From Primula veris (Eukaryota > Streptophyta > Magnoliopsida > Ericales > Primulaceae): a DNA stretch of 64,000 bases. The notes beneath the pieces are model-generated. The model saw nothing but the letters and a program-made list of their open reading frames with translations, had not been told where the DNA came from and searched no databases. The stretch's first letter is position 1. The number at the start of each line of letters is the position of its first letter. This document shows positions 46,501 through 58,917 of this stretch, in pieces. Location: positions 30,760,402 through 30,824,401 of the forward strand of contig OY821750.1 in the NCBI GenBank assembly GCA_963682055.1, in the 5' to 3' direction. The translations under genes were made by a program, and so were the position numbers.

Positions 46501-46665
46501 ATTGCTACCTAAAAACTTTACCTGCTGACGTGACGGATTATGTGTACCAATTAGTTTTGTTTTGATATTGAAAACATGTTTTTATTTAAATTACAATTGG
46601 TCCACATAATTCGCCATGTCAGCGGGTAAGATTTTTGGGTTAGATTTTCGGGTGGCTATAGCAAT
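46501..46665. mobile_element. Fold-back MITE
   Basis: ATTGCTA, AAAACTTTACC, TGCTGACGTG.CG, ATTATGTG and ACCAATT on the left are mirrored on the right by AATTGG, CACATAAT, CG.CATGTCAGCG, GGTAAGATTTTTGGG and TAGCAAT. Arms match at about three quarters of positions with a loop of about 40 bp. No target duplication was assigned. Confidence 0.6.
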
Positions 46666-47071
46666 TGGTTCCAAGAATTAAGCTCGCGGTTGTGTTTATG
46701 TACCTCTTGTTTAAATAGTTTTTCTATGCACTTAAAAGTAGGTTCCTCTATGCTTATATGTGTTTCTCAAAAGAGGAATTTCATTTCGGTGCATTAATAA
46801 AATTAGCCTCTCCCATCTATTCGTTACGGTTCTAGACTTTTAGTTTCATGGAGTTAGGGTTTACATTGTTATGCTGGTTCCTACATATATTCGTGCGTGA
46901 ATCTTACGGTACACCGATGGTTTATTGCCGTCACCAAGATTTTTGGGTTAGATTTTCGGAATGCAAATTATGCAATAGCATATGGTGGTAGACTTGATTA
47001 TTACACTATCATTATATTTATGTATCTATAGTTTTTTTCTAATTACTGCTCTGTGCTGATTATGATGGTAA

Positions 47072-48088
47072 AGATTGTTTGGGAATGTTTAAGATTAAGG
47101 TATATTATATTAAAACCCATGTTTTGGTAAGTAAGGACTTGTTTGGTTGTAGATAGTTGGAAAAAAGGGAGAAATTGTGATGAAAGAAAAAGCTATGAAG
47201 TGGTTGAGGAATTAGAAAAAAATGAATAATGGGTATTTTTTAAAGGGACTTGGGCTTCGTTTGGCAACAGATACTTTTGATTTTAGAAATCAATGGATGT
47301 TTGTACAGTCAGATTAGTTAGCTTTTTGAAAGCATATTTTTAAATAAAAAGAGCAAAAAAACGGAAGTGTGGATTTTTGTTGGGTTTTTAAAAATTTCTG
47401 ACCAAGAAAATCTATTGTTAAACAGAGCCTAAGGTCTCTACTGGATTCTGTAGAAAGAAATGAATTGGAAAAAAATTCGGGATTGTTTAGGATTAAGGTA
47501 TACAAAATTAGCCTATTTTTGGTAACCAAGGACTTGTATTCCTAGATTTTCAGTTATTTGGGCTGGAGAAGCTAGAATGAGCAGCATGGACCCCTTTTGG
47601 GGGTTTAAAAGTTCGAGCTCTTATGCTTGAAAGACTGCAACATCTAAGGTGCAGATGATGTACTAAATCAGTCTGCTAATAGTTACAAATTAGGATTAGT
47701 CGTTCAATTTGTGAAAGTGGTCAGAATTGGTTGATGGCATCTTTAGGATTAAGGTTTACTGAATTAAACCCAATTTGGTTTTAAAGACTTGGTTGGTTGT
47801 AGATTATAAGCTCTCTTTTTGCCCTTCTGCTTACATCCTGGATTTCTTCCTTTTTGTGGGCTCAAAACAGATACAATTTTTTTTAGCTGGATGGACCTAG
47901 TTTTGTTCATTTTTTCCTTTTCCGGCAAATTATTTTGGCTGAATTGCTTAAAATCTGCAACAACTGACTATGGTCTTTTAGCTTCCTTTTGCCCGTACCT
48001 AGTTCCGCCCCTGCTTGCTATCCTTTATTACTCCTCTAGAGAAAAAAGGTTATAAAACAAACCTATTTTTGATAACCAAGAAAGTCTT
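47072..48088. repeat. Diverged direct repeats before the Sel1-like gene
   Basis: Blocks combining GATTGTTTAGGATTAAGGTAT, ATTA..CC.ATTTTTGGT and AACCAAGGACTTG occur at about 47072-47140, 47481-47536 and 47734-47796, with a shorter version at 48052-48088. Between them lie AGCTGGA- and GGTTGTAGAT-type motifs. This is probably an array of decayed MITEs. Confidence 0.55.
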
Positions 48089-48180
48089 AAGAGACGTGAG
48101 TTCATTTAATTGACAAGAAAGCCAAGTTTTTTGCAATTGTAATCAGTTATTGTATTTGGTTATGCAGATTTAGGGAGAAG

Positions 48181-51100
48181 ATGTTAAGGTTCTACCTCCT
48201 TAAGGGTACTACAAAACAAAATAAATATCATCTTCTACAATTTAATCAGTGGGTAAGTAAACAAACTTCCTATCTACCCTGAGTGTCTTTTCTTTCTTCT
48301 TATTACTTTTTCATTAGAATTATATTGTTCTTTCTTAGAGGGGAATGCATAGTAGAAACAAAAAGGCAATGGAGTTTATAGCTAAAGGTTGGAGTGCTTT
48401 GAAGGAGGTGGATAGAGTCATTGATTATACTGAACTCAACGACAAACGCCTTATTCCTGGTCTGAGGGTATTGTTTAATTTGTATTACTTTCTTTTATAG
48501 CCCTTTATCATTTTTCGTATTCTTCTAGCTCACATCATTGTATGTGTGAGATATAGACCTTGTACATTAAAATGCACAAAAGTAAATTATTTCCTTTTAT
48601 ACATTTCCTACTGGCTTATATAATATCATGTGTGAGATATACGCCTTGTTTGGTAGCAGTTTTTATGCTCAAATGCTGGACTGAAGTTAGTTGATCAGCA
48701 TGAAACCCGAGCTCTTCTGGGTTTTTAGCTGCAAAATCAAGAAGTTTTGGCTGGATGATCCATTTTATTTTCATCCTCAAAATAGCCAGCTTGGTTTTCT
48801 AGGCTGCAACCAAAAAAGCAAATAACCCCATTATTGCGGTACTTATCTATATGGCTATATGGTATGAATATAAAAACACTCACGCGTCTGCTTGTCTTCT
48901 TGTTTTCCTAGCCTTCCCATCCCCAGTAGCTCACCGTTCTCAGTTATTTTTTTACTTTTTGAATTGATCCCGTTTCTGAGGGTGTTTCCAAGGGTGTCAT
49001 TTTTTCATCTTTTGTATCAATATACCTGTATCAGTTTAAATTGAGCCCGAGTCTAGGTTTTAAACTTCTTATGGTGGCAAAAATTGAATTAAACTTAAAA
49101 TATTAATGTAAAATTGCAGACAGCAAAAGAGAACTTTGAAATGGCTCTCGAGGTAGACAACTCCAATACACATGCAAGATATTGGTTGTCAAAGTTGCAT
49201 CTCAAGTATCACGTTCCAGGTGCTTGCAAAGCTATGTAAGGATCTTATATTTATCTTTTTAATAATTCTCTTCTTAAATTGATATTTGTGGCTGCGTTTT
49301 AATTGTTCGTTGGTCGCAAAGGTTAATGATTTTTAGGAATAAAGAGAATTGGCTTTGAGGGTTTAGTTATCTGACATATATTTGTATTACCATCTATGTT
49401 GGTTGGAATGGTTACCGGAACGGGTATCCTATAGATACAGTAAGAAGATTCTTTAGGAAACTTGGATACAATAAGGTTAAGATGCATCAAGTAATTTTTT
49501 ATTTTATATATATATATATATATTAAATATATAGAGGGCGAGCTTTGGTGCAACGGTAAAGATGCTCCCGTGTGGCCTAGAGGTCACGGGTTTGAGTCTT
49601 TGAAGCAGCCTCGTGCAGAAATGTAAGGGGAGTCTGTTGACATTAGGCCCAAAGTGGTTGGACTCCTTCTTGCACCCCACGCATAGCGGGAGCTTTAGCA
49701 CCGGATTTCAGTATTTCTTGTTAGAAGTATATATATACTTCTAACAAGAAATACTAATGCGATGGTCTGTTGATCAGCTTTCCTATTTGGCTTACGTAAT
49801 GAACAGTTAAATTTTTACTTATCAAAACTTAGTATATGGATGAACGTAATTAAACTGTGATGTAACTAAACTATGAAATACATTATTTATCTTCTCATAT
49901 TATACCATCTCATTTTGCTCCGTTTTATTGAAGAAAGAAAATAAAAAATGGACCAGCCATATTGATTTTGTATTCTTCCATGTCCTAGTGTATCTGAACG
50001 GTCAAAGACTGAGAAAGTTAACTAAGCTCTAAAATTTGTATATTATAATTGTATTTCCCATACCGCAAGATCCGTACCAAAGATCACTGTGTTCAACAGA
50101 CTTCAACTATATACGTTTTTTCATCCCTATCATCAGCATGAGCATATCAGTGTTACTTATGCATATTTATGTCAACAGAGGAGCTGCTTTGTTAGTGGAA
50201 GCTGCAGAAATGGGTGATGCAGAGGCACAATATGAACTCGGTTGTCGGCTAAGAGTTGATGTAGGTTTTTTTTCCTCAAATGATCTTGCAATCATTTTTC
50301 CGTGCCTGTTGAAAATATTGCCTTGTAATGATTTTTCCTAAAGCAACATCTATTTCTATTGGCAGTATTTACGGATGGGCCTTAGTTTGTGCCAAGTCAT
50401 ATATGCATTTACTTGAGATCATTTATTATAGTCCGTTCGGATTTTAGTTAAGGATTAAGGTGCTTGGTTGCAGCTTGTAAGCAATAAGTTGTTTTTAAGC
50501 TGAGTAAAAAATCCGAGTTCATCCAGCTTACAGCTTTAATCTTTTTCAAGCCAAAAAAAGAAAAAAACTCGCAACCGAATACATTTCAGCTTTTAAGGGA
50601 TAAAAAATCTGAGTTGAAAGCTTATCATCCAAACAAGAACTAAGTCTTCTACACAACTTTCTCAGTTTTCCTGGTTTTGGACTTCTTTTTCCTATCAAGA
50701 TGCTGCTAGCTTTTGATATCTCTTAGGCTTTGTTTTATTGCAGCTTTTACTATTCTGTTCTTTTCTTTAGGTTGAAAAAAAGGTGGATCCATCCAGCTTA
50801 TAGTTTCCAGTTCTTTCAAGCTAAAAGAAGTAGAAAACCTCAACTTTTAAGCTGGTTAACTAAAGACATCCTTAATCTAGTTTTTGACAGGCATTAAACA
50901 TTTAGCTTCATTCTTATATTTTACAAAGATCCTACGATGATTACGTTACGGCAAAACACATGTCTGGCATCATGCACAGGATGATCAGGTCTAAGAGCTC
51001 CGCTTGTTACGTTATATAAAACACACTCAAAACAGAACAATATAAAGAGGAAAAGTAATTGACGAAACTGCAACTTTGATTGATAATCAAATAACCGTTA

Positions 51101-53402
51101 CAATCTCTAACTGCTAAACTTTAATCAACCTTAAAGTGTAACGAGACAGCTTTTATTCTGGCTGCCCCCTATCTAACTTAGGGAATGCCTAAGCTATTTA
51201 TAGGCTATAACTAATCCTATAACAAGTATGATTATGACAAGAACTTCGTCTAGTTCAACATGGAAAGGATTATTATTTTAACTAATCCTAATCCAAGTAG
51301 GTTTGGTCCATAACAGTCATACTCATCCTAATACTAATTTAAGTAAGGGGTATCCTCCTGGATCACAGGAATAGGTAATATATTGAAACAATACTTCTTC
51401 ATATCCAACACTAAAGCTATAAATTTCTTGTTAGCTTTCCATTAACTTTGAAAGGTAGGTGTAAAAAAACAATTAGTTTTGGATGCAGTAACAATTTCTC
51501 AGTAACTAATAGTATATGTTTTTCTTGCTATTATGCAGAATGATTATGTTAAGTCAGACCAGCAAGCGTTTCATTATCTGGAAAATGCTGTTGATCAAGT
51601 ACGTTGCTCTGACTCTGAGCTCTCTCTTTTCGTAATTGTGTTAATATTTCTCTATGAATCTCATTGTTTATAATATCTCGTTCTAGTTGCACCCAGGTGC
51701 TCTTTACCTTTTAGGTGCTGTTTATTTAACAGGCGATTGTGTAAAGCAAGATATTGCATCAGCATTGTGGTGTTTTCACAGAGCTTCAGATAAGGTACAG
51801 TGTCTTTGTTTTTGTTATGCCATTGTCCGGATAAGAGTTTATTTATAATTTTTGAATTTGTTGCGTCTTGTTGTATTCCCTTTCGTTCTATTTTCATTTG
51901 TTATGGGGGAAAAAAATGCAGAAGCATTGATTGGGGATTTAATAATTGATTTCATCAGAACCTTGAAAATGGAATTGTTAGGCTCAAGGGATCAAATGGG
52001 AAAATAAACTAGGAATCAGAAAACTGTAACGATTTCTTCCTTCACCTATAGAATTTAAAAAAAAACAAAAACAAATTCTACCACTTGCACAAACCAGTTA
52101 GATTTCCTGGGCCACATTTCTGCTTTTTTGTTTCCGTATCATTCAACAAAAGCCTCTGCTTCGTCTTATGGCTGTGTGTTTTAAGTTATTTTATACTCTG
52201 CTTTGTTTTATACATCTCATTTTATATTTCTTTCTATTGCAGGGACACACTGGTGCAGCTATAGCATACGGCTCTCTACTTATGAGAGGTAAGCTTAAAA
52301 ACTTGTCCAATACGTGCAAGAATTATATCCTGATATTATGATGAACATATATTTCCAAATATCCATCGTGTTATATACCAGATATCAAATACGAACTCGA
52401 TACACTGTATGATATATTTGGGTACTTTCCAACCACTGGACCTGCTTGAAATAAGCAGGGATAATTGTATTGAAGCATTCTATTGTATTTCCATTTCCAT
52501 TGAACTCGGTCTTATAATATGTAAAAGCCAAAACCAAAAGGAAACTGCAACTTTTTAGCACAAATAAACAGGAGAGAAACTTACTAGTTAGTTCAAACAG
52601 AAAATATGTTGGTTTAAATTCGTAGAGACATATTTATTGATAGTCTCCGTGCTGTAGGTCAAATTTCCACTTGATTGCAACGGTAATAGTTCATAGTATA
52701 TTAGAGGTAGATTTTTATTTGGTCCCCATACTTTCAATTGTTAGTCAGTAGTCCCCATTACTCTGCGATTATTGGATAGCTTAGGCAACTAATTCCCATG
52801 TATAACACTATGTCCACATAGTCTCCTTTCGTAACAGTAACTTACTGAAACTATGGGGACCAGTGTTATGGTCCAATACTGTCGTTAGTGAAACTATGGG
52901 ACTCATCAATAGTAAAACTTATTAAAAGCATGAGAACCAATTGTGTTCATCCTAGAACTACCAAACCACTGCTATATTATCCTACTCGAAACTCCTTTCA
53001 GTATTTTTATACAGTACTATACGTAAGCTTATGTTTAATTGTCGTTTTCATAGGTATCATACCCTAGTTTTTGGAAGAAATCAACGTTATACAAATCCGT
53101 ATTAAGTATTATATAGTTTCGATATAACTCATTTGACACAATTCACAGGTGTTGAAATCCCAGAATGCCTAACCAAGTTTAAGCTGAGGAGAAGCCCGTC
53201 TACTCGGAGTTTGAGCAGTGACGTGGCAGATGACGTGGCGCTTGCGGGTCGGCCGGTGAAATTGGCAAGGGAACAATTTGAAAGAGCAGCAAGAGCAGGG
53301 TGTGATCTTGGGTTTAAATGGTTGCAAAGGATTGAAGAAGAAGAGAAACGTTTAATGGCCGAAAATGAACATGAAAGTGACCACACCTTGCAAGTAGCTT
53401 AG
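48181..53402 (+). CDS. Sel1/TPR-like helical repeat protein, at least eight exons
   Basis: Exons: 48181-48252, 48339-48467, 49120-49235, 50179-50260, 51539-51598, 51687-51794, 52243-52288, 53149-53402; all GT-AG with matching phases, 288 aa from ATG 48181. The frame is open upstream to an acceptor at 48167, so the true start may lie in an earlier exon (see 46046-46215). Helical repeats are visible: [26 protein letters not shown], then [69 protein letters not shown], and [21 protein letters not shown]. The A.xxLG/AxxxLxxAAxxG pattern is Sel1-like (solenoid for protein contacts). No catalytic motif is seen. I know related plant HCP-like proteins but not an assigned function. Introns hold a SINE, a palindrome and LTR-like DNA. 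Confidence 0.85.
49534..49709 (+). mobile_element. tRNA-derived SINE
   Basis: Starts GAGGGCGAGC, with a box A-like TGGTGCAACGG (about 49546-49556) and a box B-like GGTTTGAGTCT (49589-49599), about 33 bp apart, the arrangement of an internal RNA polymerase III promoter. A tRNA-unrelated body follows (GTTGACATTAGGCCC, CACCCCACGCATAGCGGGAG). It sits in the intron between exons 3 and 4 of the Sel1-like gene, in the same orientation. Its 3' side abuts a perfect palindrome. No clear target duplication was found. Confidence 0.75.
49710..49755. repeat. Perfect 46-bp palindrome
   Basis: Bases 49710-49732 (AGTATTTCTTGTTAGAAG then TATAT) are exactly complementary in reverse to 49733-49755; there is no spacer and no mismatch. 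As RNA it would make a hairpin of up to about 20 base pairs; as DNA it could form a cruciform. It directly follows the SINE body. Confidence 0.95.
50430..50880. repeat. Repeated AGCTT-rich segments, likely decayed MITEs
   Basis: Motifs such as AAAATCCGAGTTCATCCAGC, TTTTTAAGCTGAG and TGGATCCATCCAGCTTATAG recur here and in related form at 1870-1970, 35610-35760 and 48640-48800. Direct and inverted versions are mixed. Boundaries are not clear. It lies in an intron of the Sel1-like gene. Confidence 0.4.
50990..51415 (-). mobile_element. LTR-like segment, minus strand
   Basis: Read on the minus strand there is a promoter-like GTTATAGCCTATAAATAGC, then an untranslated-leader-like stretch with GGGGGCAGCC and AATAAAAGC (polyadenylation-like), then TTGTAACGG, the order seen in plant LTRs. 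A TGTTACG start at 51005 (plus strand) could be one terminus. No target duplication or partner was confirmed. Confidence 0.35.
52970..53045. repeat. Dispersed repeat, copy B
   Basis: Partner of 38625-38700: CCACTGCTATATTATCCTAC, then TATACGTAAGCTTATGTTTA. It lies in the last intron of the Sel1-like gene, 100 bp before the final exon. The preceding 250 bp contain two GTGAAACTATGGG/CTGAAACTATGGG motifs that may belong to a larger element. Confidence 0.65.
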
Positions 53403-54158
53403 TTCATTAATTACATATATTGTGATGTGATGGGGATTATGGATTATTCTTTGAACTGATAAATCTCGTATTCATATTATAAAGTAGGGTAAGTACGTAT
53501 TTATTTTGGTTTGGAAATGGATGTGTTGATTGTCTATTTTCTCATTAGTCCTTTTGTTTTATACAAAAACGTGTATTTGCAGACAGACATACTAATGCAC
53601 ATTTGCTTCCACAATCATTCTGCTACTTCAAATTCCAAACCTTCAAACTATAGCGGAAAAAATATTCGCATACTTTTTATCATTTTTTTTAATATTAATC
53701 CATACTGATTCATCGCAGGTCATAGAAAATTATCATAATAAGCACATTGTTGTTTATCTTTATGTTTGGATAGTTTGATTCTTGAATTCAGACATGAGGT
53801 GAATTCGAAGATATACTTCTAGAAAGACCGGGAATGAAAGTATGAAAACTCAAAAGACAAAACAGATTACAGTGTTTAAGAAAAAACTAAGTGTGCATTT
53901 ATAGTTCAGTTGCAGCCTAAAACCCGTGTTTTGTCGACATTTTTGCGACGTCTCAAACGGTATGAAGTTCACATAACTTAATTTCATAATATGAAGCCAC
54001 TTATTTGCTAAAAAATTAACCAAACAATCCCTTCTTCATTCTCCATTATAAATTTATAGCTTTTGATTCACAGTCATTGATGATGGTGATGTTTAGCCTA
54101 AATGGCATCAGCTTTAGCCTATAACTCTGAAGTAATGCATATGGACAAGTGAAATAAT
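53403..54158. other. 3' flank of the Sel1-like gene
   Basis: Non-coding; nothing recognised beyond the probable 3' UTR. Confidence 0.4.
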
Positions 54159-54160
54159 TA

Positions 54161-54378
54161 CTCCCTCCATCCCAAAATAACAGTCTATTATGAAACTACG
54201 TGAAAATTTTAACTGGACAATAACTTTTATCAAAATATCTGAAATGAACATTTTTCAAAAGTTCAATTATATTATTAGATTTTAGAATTTTTTATTTCGG
54301 TAATTTTGATACAAGTTATTGTCCGGTTAAACTTTACACGTGATTTCGTAATAGACTATTATTTTGGGACGGACCGAG
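54161..54378. mobile_element. Stowaway MITE with TA target duplication, best-preserved copy
   Basis: CTCCCTCCATCCCAAAATAA on the left; in reverse, the right end is CTCGGTCCGTCCCAAAATAA. TA flanks both sides (54159-54160 and 54379-54380), the Tc1/mariner target. Internal blocks (ATTTTAACTGGACAATAACT, TTTTGATACAAGTTATTG) match the other family members. 218 bp. Confidence 0.85.
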
Positions 54379-54756
54379 TAATAAATATTCATGATGTTGA
54401 AAACGTGTCACTTGTGTTTTCTTTCTCATATACAGACAGGTATGTACTTAAATATAACCTCTATTAGGATGGTCCCAAATTTATTTTCAGTCTGTTGTTT
54501 ATATAAATTTGGAAATACCTCTTTAAATTAGGTTGAGATGTTAATTTTTGTATATGGACCTTTCGACTGAATTGGTCAATTATAGCTTCTCTATTATTCT
54601 TCTTTCTTTGTTGTAAAAATATTTTCACATTTATAGAAATTAAAAAAATTGACTAATCTGTAGAGAAATTGATGTGTCAATAATCATTTAGACGTGTTTT
54701 TATGTAAGCTCTCATTTATTTTAGGATATCTAATTGAGTACATTATATCTACCAAG

Positions 54757-55448
54757 CAAGACGGAGCCAGAATTTCGATTGAATTGAGACACAATATAAT
54801 GAATATATATTTTATTTTTTAAGATACGATAATCGTTTTGCAAATGATGTTTCCAATTCTCCAATATTCTCATCTGATCGGTTAAATTGAACGATGACAA
54901 TAAATAATAAATTACAGTTTAATAAATTCAGACCATATAGTTTATTTATATTTAGTACAACTACAAAGATGTAATATTGGTTTTAAATTTCAATATTTAT
55001 CTCTGATCGGTTAAATTGAACGATAACAATAAATAATAAATTGTAGTTTAATAAATTCAGACCATGTAGTTTATTTATATCTAGTACGACTACAAAGATG
55101 TAATATTGATTTTAAATTTCAATATTTATGAAGATTTTAATAAACTATATAATGTTTATAGACTATTTTTTTTTTTTAAAATGAAACACACACAAAAAAT
55201 ATTCTTATCACAACATATAATACACAGATAATAGTATCAATGTAATATTTTTACAAAAAACCAAAGTATGATAATTTATTCTGTGTAGATTTGAATCAAC
55301 AAGCAAGCATCACATCAAAACTTCTGCTTTTAACATTAAACAATTATGTTATATTAGACTTTGATTAATAAATACATATAAAATAATAGTTTTTCAAATT
55401 ACAACGGGGGTTATATCGCTCACTGGGCATACATTGGATCCGCCCCTG
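54757..55448. mobile_element. hAT MITE with perfect 8-bp target duplication and internal tandem duplication
   Basis: CTACCAAG flanks both sides (54749-54756 and 55449-55456). Ends CAAGACGGAGCCAGAAT and, in reverse, CAGGGGCGGATCCAATGT are hAT-like. Inside, a 129-bp segment beginning TCTGATCGGTTAAATTGAAC is present twice in tandem (54873-55001 and 55002-55130), with about 95% identity by eye. 692 bp, non-coding. Confidence 0.85.
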
Positions 55449-55456
55449 CTACCAAG

Positions 55457-55944
55457 TAATATGAGGACATAGTCGAAATGAAATATTGGTTTAAGTTCGA
55501 AACGGAAGTGAAGAAAAGTTCATCACACCCACACATTACGTGTGAGGCACGCACACCTACATCTATGCATATACACGCACAAACTCCTTAAATTTCATAC
55601 ACTGAACGTAATTCCAGACACCCCGACTGCTAAGTTTTTGTCTGACGTGTGACTTTCGTCCATGCATGGTTCACGATCTTTCTTGTGCACTATAGCTTAT
55701 TGACCTTGCGTATTCGACTACACGATAACCAGGTTATTTTCGGACGACATTGGCATATTAATATGTGACAGATATAAATGGTATTGGTGGGTGTTAGAAT
55801 GTAACCACGAAAATATAACAAAATCGAGGAAATGTGCAAGAGATATTCAAGAATAAAATATGTGTTTTAGATACATCAAGGAAATGTGAAACGGATAGAC
55901 CAAGTAAAATGTTGATACTTTCCTAATTTGATTATAAATAAATA
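55457..55944. other. Intergenic sequence
   Basis: No gene or repeat recognised. Confidence 0.4.
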
Positions 55945-56110
55945 CATACTCATCCGTTATTATTTAATTGTTCATTACGAAACTACGCGTAATTTTAACC
56001 GATCAAAAACTTGTATCAAAATTGTTGGAATGAAAATTTTCAAAATTTAACCATATAGTTCAAATGCTAAATTTTAAAATTAGATTTTTAAAAAACCAAT
56101 TAAAAAATAT
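55945..56110. mobile_element. Stowaway-family fragment
   Basis: ATCCGTTATTATTTAATTG, ACTACGCGTAATTTTAACCG and TTGTATCAAAATTGTTGGAATG match the left arm of the family; the right arm is missing or replaced. Confidence 0.5.
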
Positions 56111-56210
56111 TTAGATTTTAGACTGTATTTCCTATTCTACTCTCATGGCCGTTCAACTACTCAACTGTAGTTAGTTTCACGCATAAAAAACGCGACCACA
56201 CGTTACGACA

Positions 56211-56542
56211 TACTCTTACCGTCCTGAAATAAGTGGCTTGTTTTACTTTTTGTTACGTCCCAAAATAAGTGTATACTTTCCTTTTTTAGTAAATTTGATC
56301 TTTTTTTATTTTTTGAACTATCTTTTTTTGTTAGTTTAAACATATCAAAATTATACTTTAAACCTCACATTTTAAGTAAAAAATAGTTTTTGTTTGAAAA
56401 TTTTGATTTTTTAATGATTTTTTGTTGAGTTTTAACCAAAATTGTTTCAAATTCTTAAATAACACTATTTTCGAAACATTACACTTATTCTGAGACGAAG
56501 ACGAGACATTACACTTATTCTGAGACGAAGACGAAGAAAGTA
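56211..56542. mobile_element. Stowaway-like MITE with duplicated right end
   Basis: Left CTTACCGTCCTGAAATAAGTG is mirrored by the right end, in reverse CTTCGTCTCAGAATAAGTGT. The right terminal block CATTACACTTATTCTGAGACGAAGACGA is present twice in tandem (about 56477 and 56507). The central part, with TTTTTTGTTAGTTTAAACATATC, is AT-rich and non-coding. Confidence 0.6.
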
Positions 56543-58176
56543 TTGATTTGCTAATTGGATGAAGAAAAGAAGAGGGATAGTCTATAGTACTTTTGGGTAT
56601 GGTCTTCTTACTTTCAACTTATTTCCTTAGGTATAGTTTGGTTCTAGGGTTGGTAGTCTCAGGATTAGTAATCTATTTTGGATTGTGATCGGAATGATAA
56701 GTCAGATGCCGGACTGGCAATTCGGACGGTATTAAACCAATCTAATACCATCCGAATGTCATTTCATTTTGTAGTTATATATGTAGTAATAGCCCGGTTA
56801 AACTTTAGACAAGCAAACATGTCGTTTGTTGGGCCAGTAGCAATTCTTTTCTAAATCCCGACATGTTAATGATGCAACTCAATAAAGCCTAATTGTTGTA
56901 TTTTTCACGAATATAGCGGGACTTTCATGTCTCGGTAGCTTACAAGTACGCATTAATATATTTAGATATCACAGTGATAATTCAATATTTTGCTAACTCT
57001 TTACGGTACCTCTCGGGGATGAATATCATGACTCTTACTGTTAAGGCATTGGACGTTTAATTCAGAGGGGAAGGGGGCGCTGTACTTCATCTAATCCGTT
57101 CAATATTCATCGAATAGTTGACAAAATTCAGTGTTATTTGGATCTGAATTTTGAAGCTTAACTTGTTACTTTTTAAAGACAGTTGGATTGGAAATGAAAG
57201 GCTGAGATTTAACATGAGCTGCAACCGTAAAATTATTACAGCTGCTACCCCGTTCCCAATTCAGAGGCATAACCAGCCAGTCCGCAACAATCTATTACCT
57301 TTCACACTACATGCCCGTTTGGACACTCGTTTGAAGGTCGGAAATCTATTTGTCTACGGTATTTTAAATCCATTAGATACCTCTTATTGTATACATGCAT
57401 GTGTTTGGACGTGTCCATTGTTTCGTCATTTCCTCTTTTACTTTTTATAAGTGAAGTGCATGTGTGAAGTGGGGAGGTTAATCGAAAGGTAAAGAGCCGA
57501 AATCGGCTCAATATAAAAGGAAATGTGCGATGAACTTCTTTTTAACCTTTAATTCTTCAATTGGCCAGATGTTTGCGGATGAATTTTGAGAATAATCTTT
57601 TATCGAGTTGTCGTTGATCATGAGGTGGAAGTGTTAAGTCTTTAACAACGAATAAGCAATAACTCGCTTTTATTTGTTACAGTAGTAGTTATTTGATTTT
57701 TGTATATGCTTTCGTTTTTATTGCGAGTTAGTTAGTCTTATTTCAATTTTCATTTTGTTACATTATATGTATCAGTTATAAGTTATAGTGAAATATTTAA
57801 GTGTTTTTTCCAATAAATATGTTATTTATGAATTTGCAAGACTACTTTAATCTTTTGGTTGTTCATACACAAAATATTAGCGATTTAGGTATACTTAGCA
57901 TGAAAGAGCAACTTAACCATTTTTTTTTTGTAATCAATAGCAGCTTAACTATATTTCAACGTTACGGAACGTTTATCATTTTCAGAATTAATTTTTCTAT
58001 ATATTTTAAACACTTGATTTTTGCAAATTAATTATTATAAAAGTTTTTTGTTGGCAGGCAAGCAATTAAAGAATAACATTAAACAACAAACACACTTGGT
58101 TAGTACAAATCACTAACTAAGTAATCTCAAGAACATCATTAAAATCCATTTAATCTAAGGATATTTAAGCTTATGA
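56543..58176. other. Intergenic sequence
   Basis: Open frames near 57151-57511 on both strands overlap and resemble no known family. A segment at 56638-56790 with GGACGGTATTAAACC and CTAATACCATCC may be part of an old MITE. Confidence 0.4.
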
Positions 58177-58408
58177 TCATCCCTCCGTACCGAAATAATT
58201 GTTTTGTTTCGAAAGCTGTGATTTTTAAGTATTTGAACCAATTTCACTTCAAATCCAACAAAATACATAAAAAAGAACAAACATCATTACTTACTAAAAA
58301 TAAGACATTATAAGCGTAAATTTGATATAATTTAACTATCAAAAAGCGATAATTCAAATTAAGACATAACAAAATGAAAATTAAGAGACTTATTTCGGGA
58401 CGGATAAG
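58177..58408. mobile_element. Stowaway-like MITE
   Basis: CATCCCTCCGTACCGAAATAA on the left; the right end in reverse reads TACTTATCCGTCCCGAAATAA. About 232 bp, AT-rich interior, no coding capacity. Confidence 0.7.
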
Positions 58409-58917
58409 TATCCATACTTAACATTAAATTATACATGTTCACCAGGTATAAAAGCATAAGAGTCTTGGTATAAAACAATAAACAAATTGATTACAAAATC
58501 CAGCTTTAACATATAAAATCTCTTTTCTTGTAGAGTTGTACAAAATCTCTTTGCTTGTAAAACATGGCAAAACATTCATTGGGTGAAAGATAGGCAACAA
58601 ATGATTAAAAGTAAGAGGAAACTTCCGTCTATCGTTTAATTCGTTTAGCCTTTTAAGATTCTACAAAGTGCATAGGCACCGCCTAATTTACGTTTAGACG
58701 TTTCTTTTAGAATACTGATAACAGATAAAACTACTTGAAATTTTCCAAAATTCGGATTGATTTGAATATAATAAAACCATCCTATATTCCAATGAAACAA
58801 ATTACTGTTAAAAATTGCTTTGTACTCTGTCTTTTTATTTTTTTATGTTAATATAATATCTCTAACATCCTAATAATGAATAATGTTTTTTTATTAAAGG
58901 ACCTGATCACATTTAGG

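Noticed and set aside
57151..57511. Open frames on both strands around 57.3 kb
   Set aside because: No domain signature, simultaneous opening on both strands, and no splice or promoter context.
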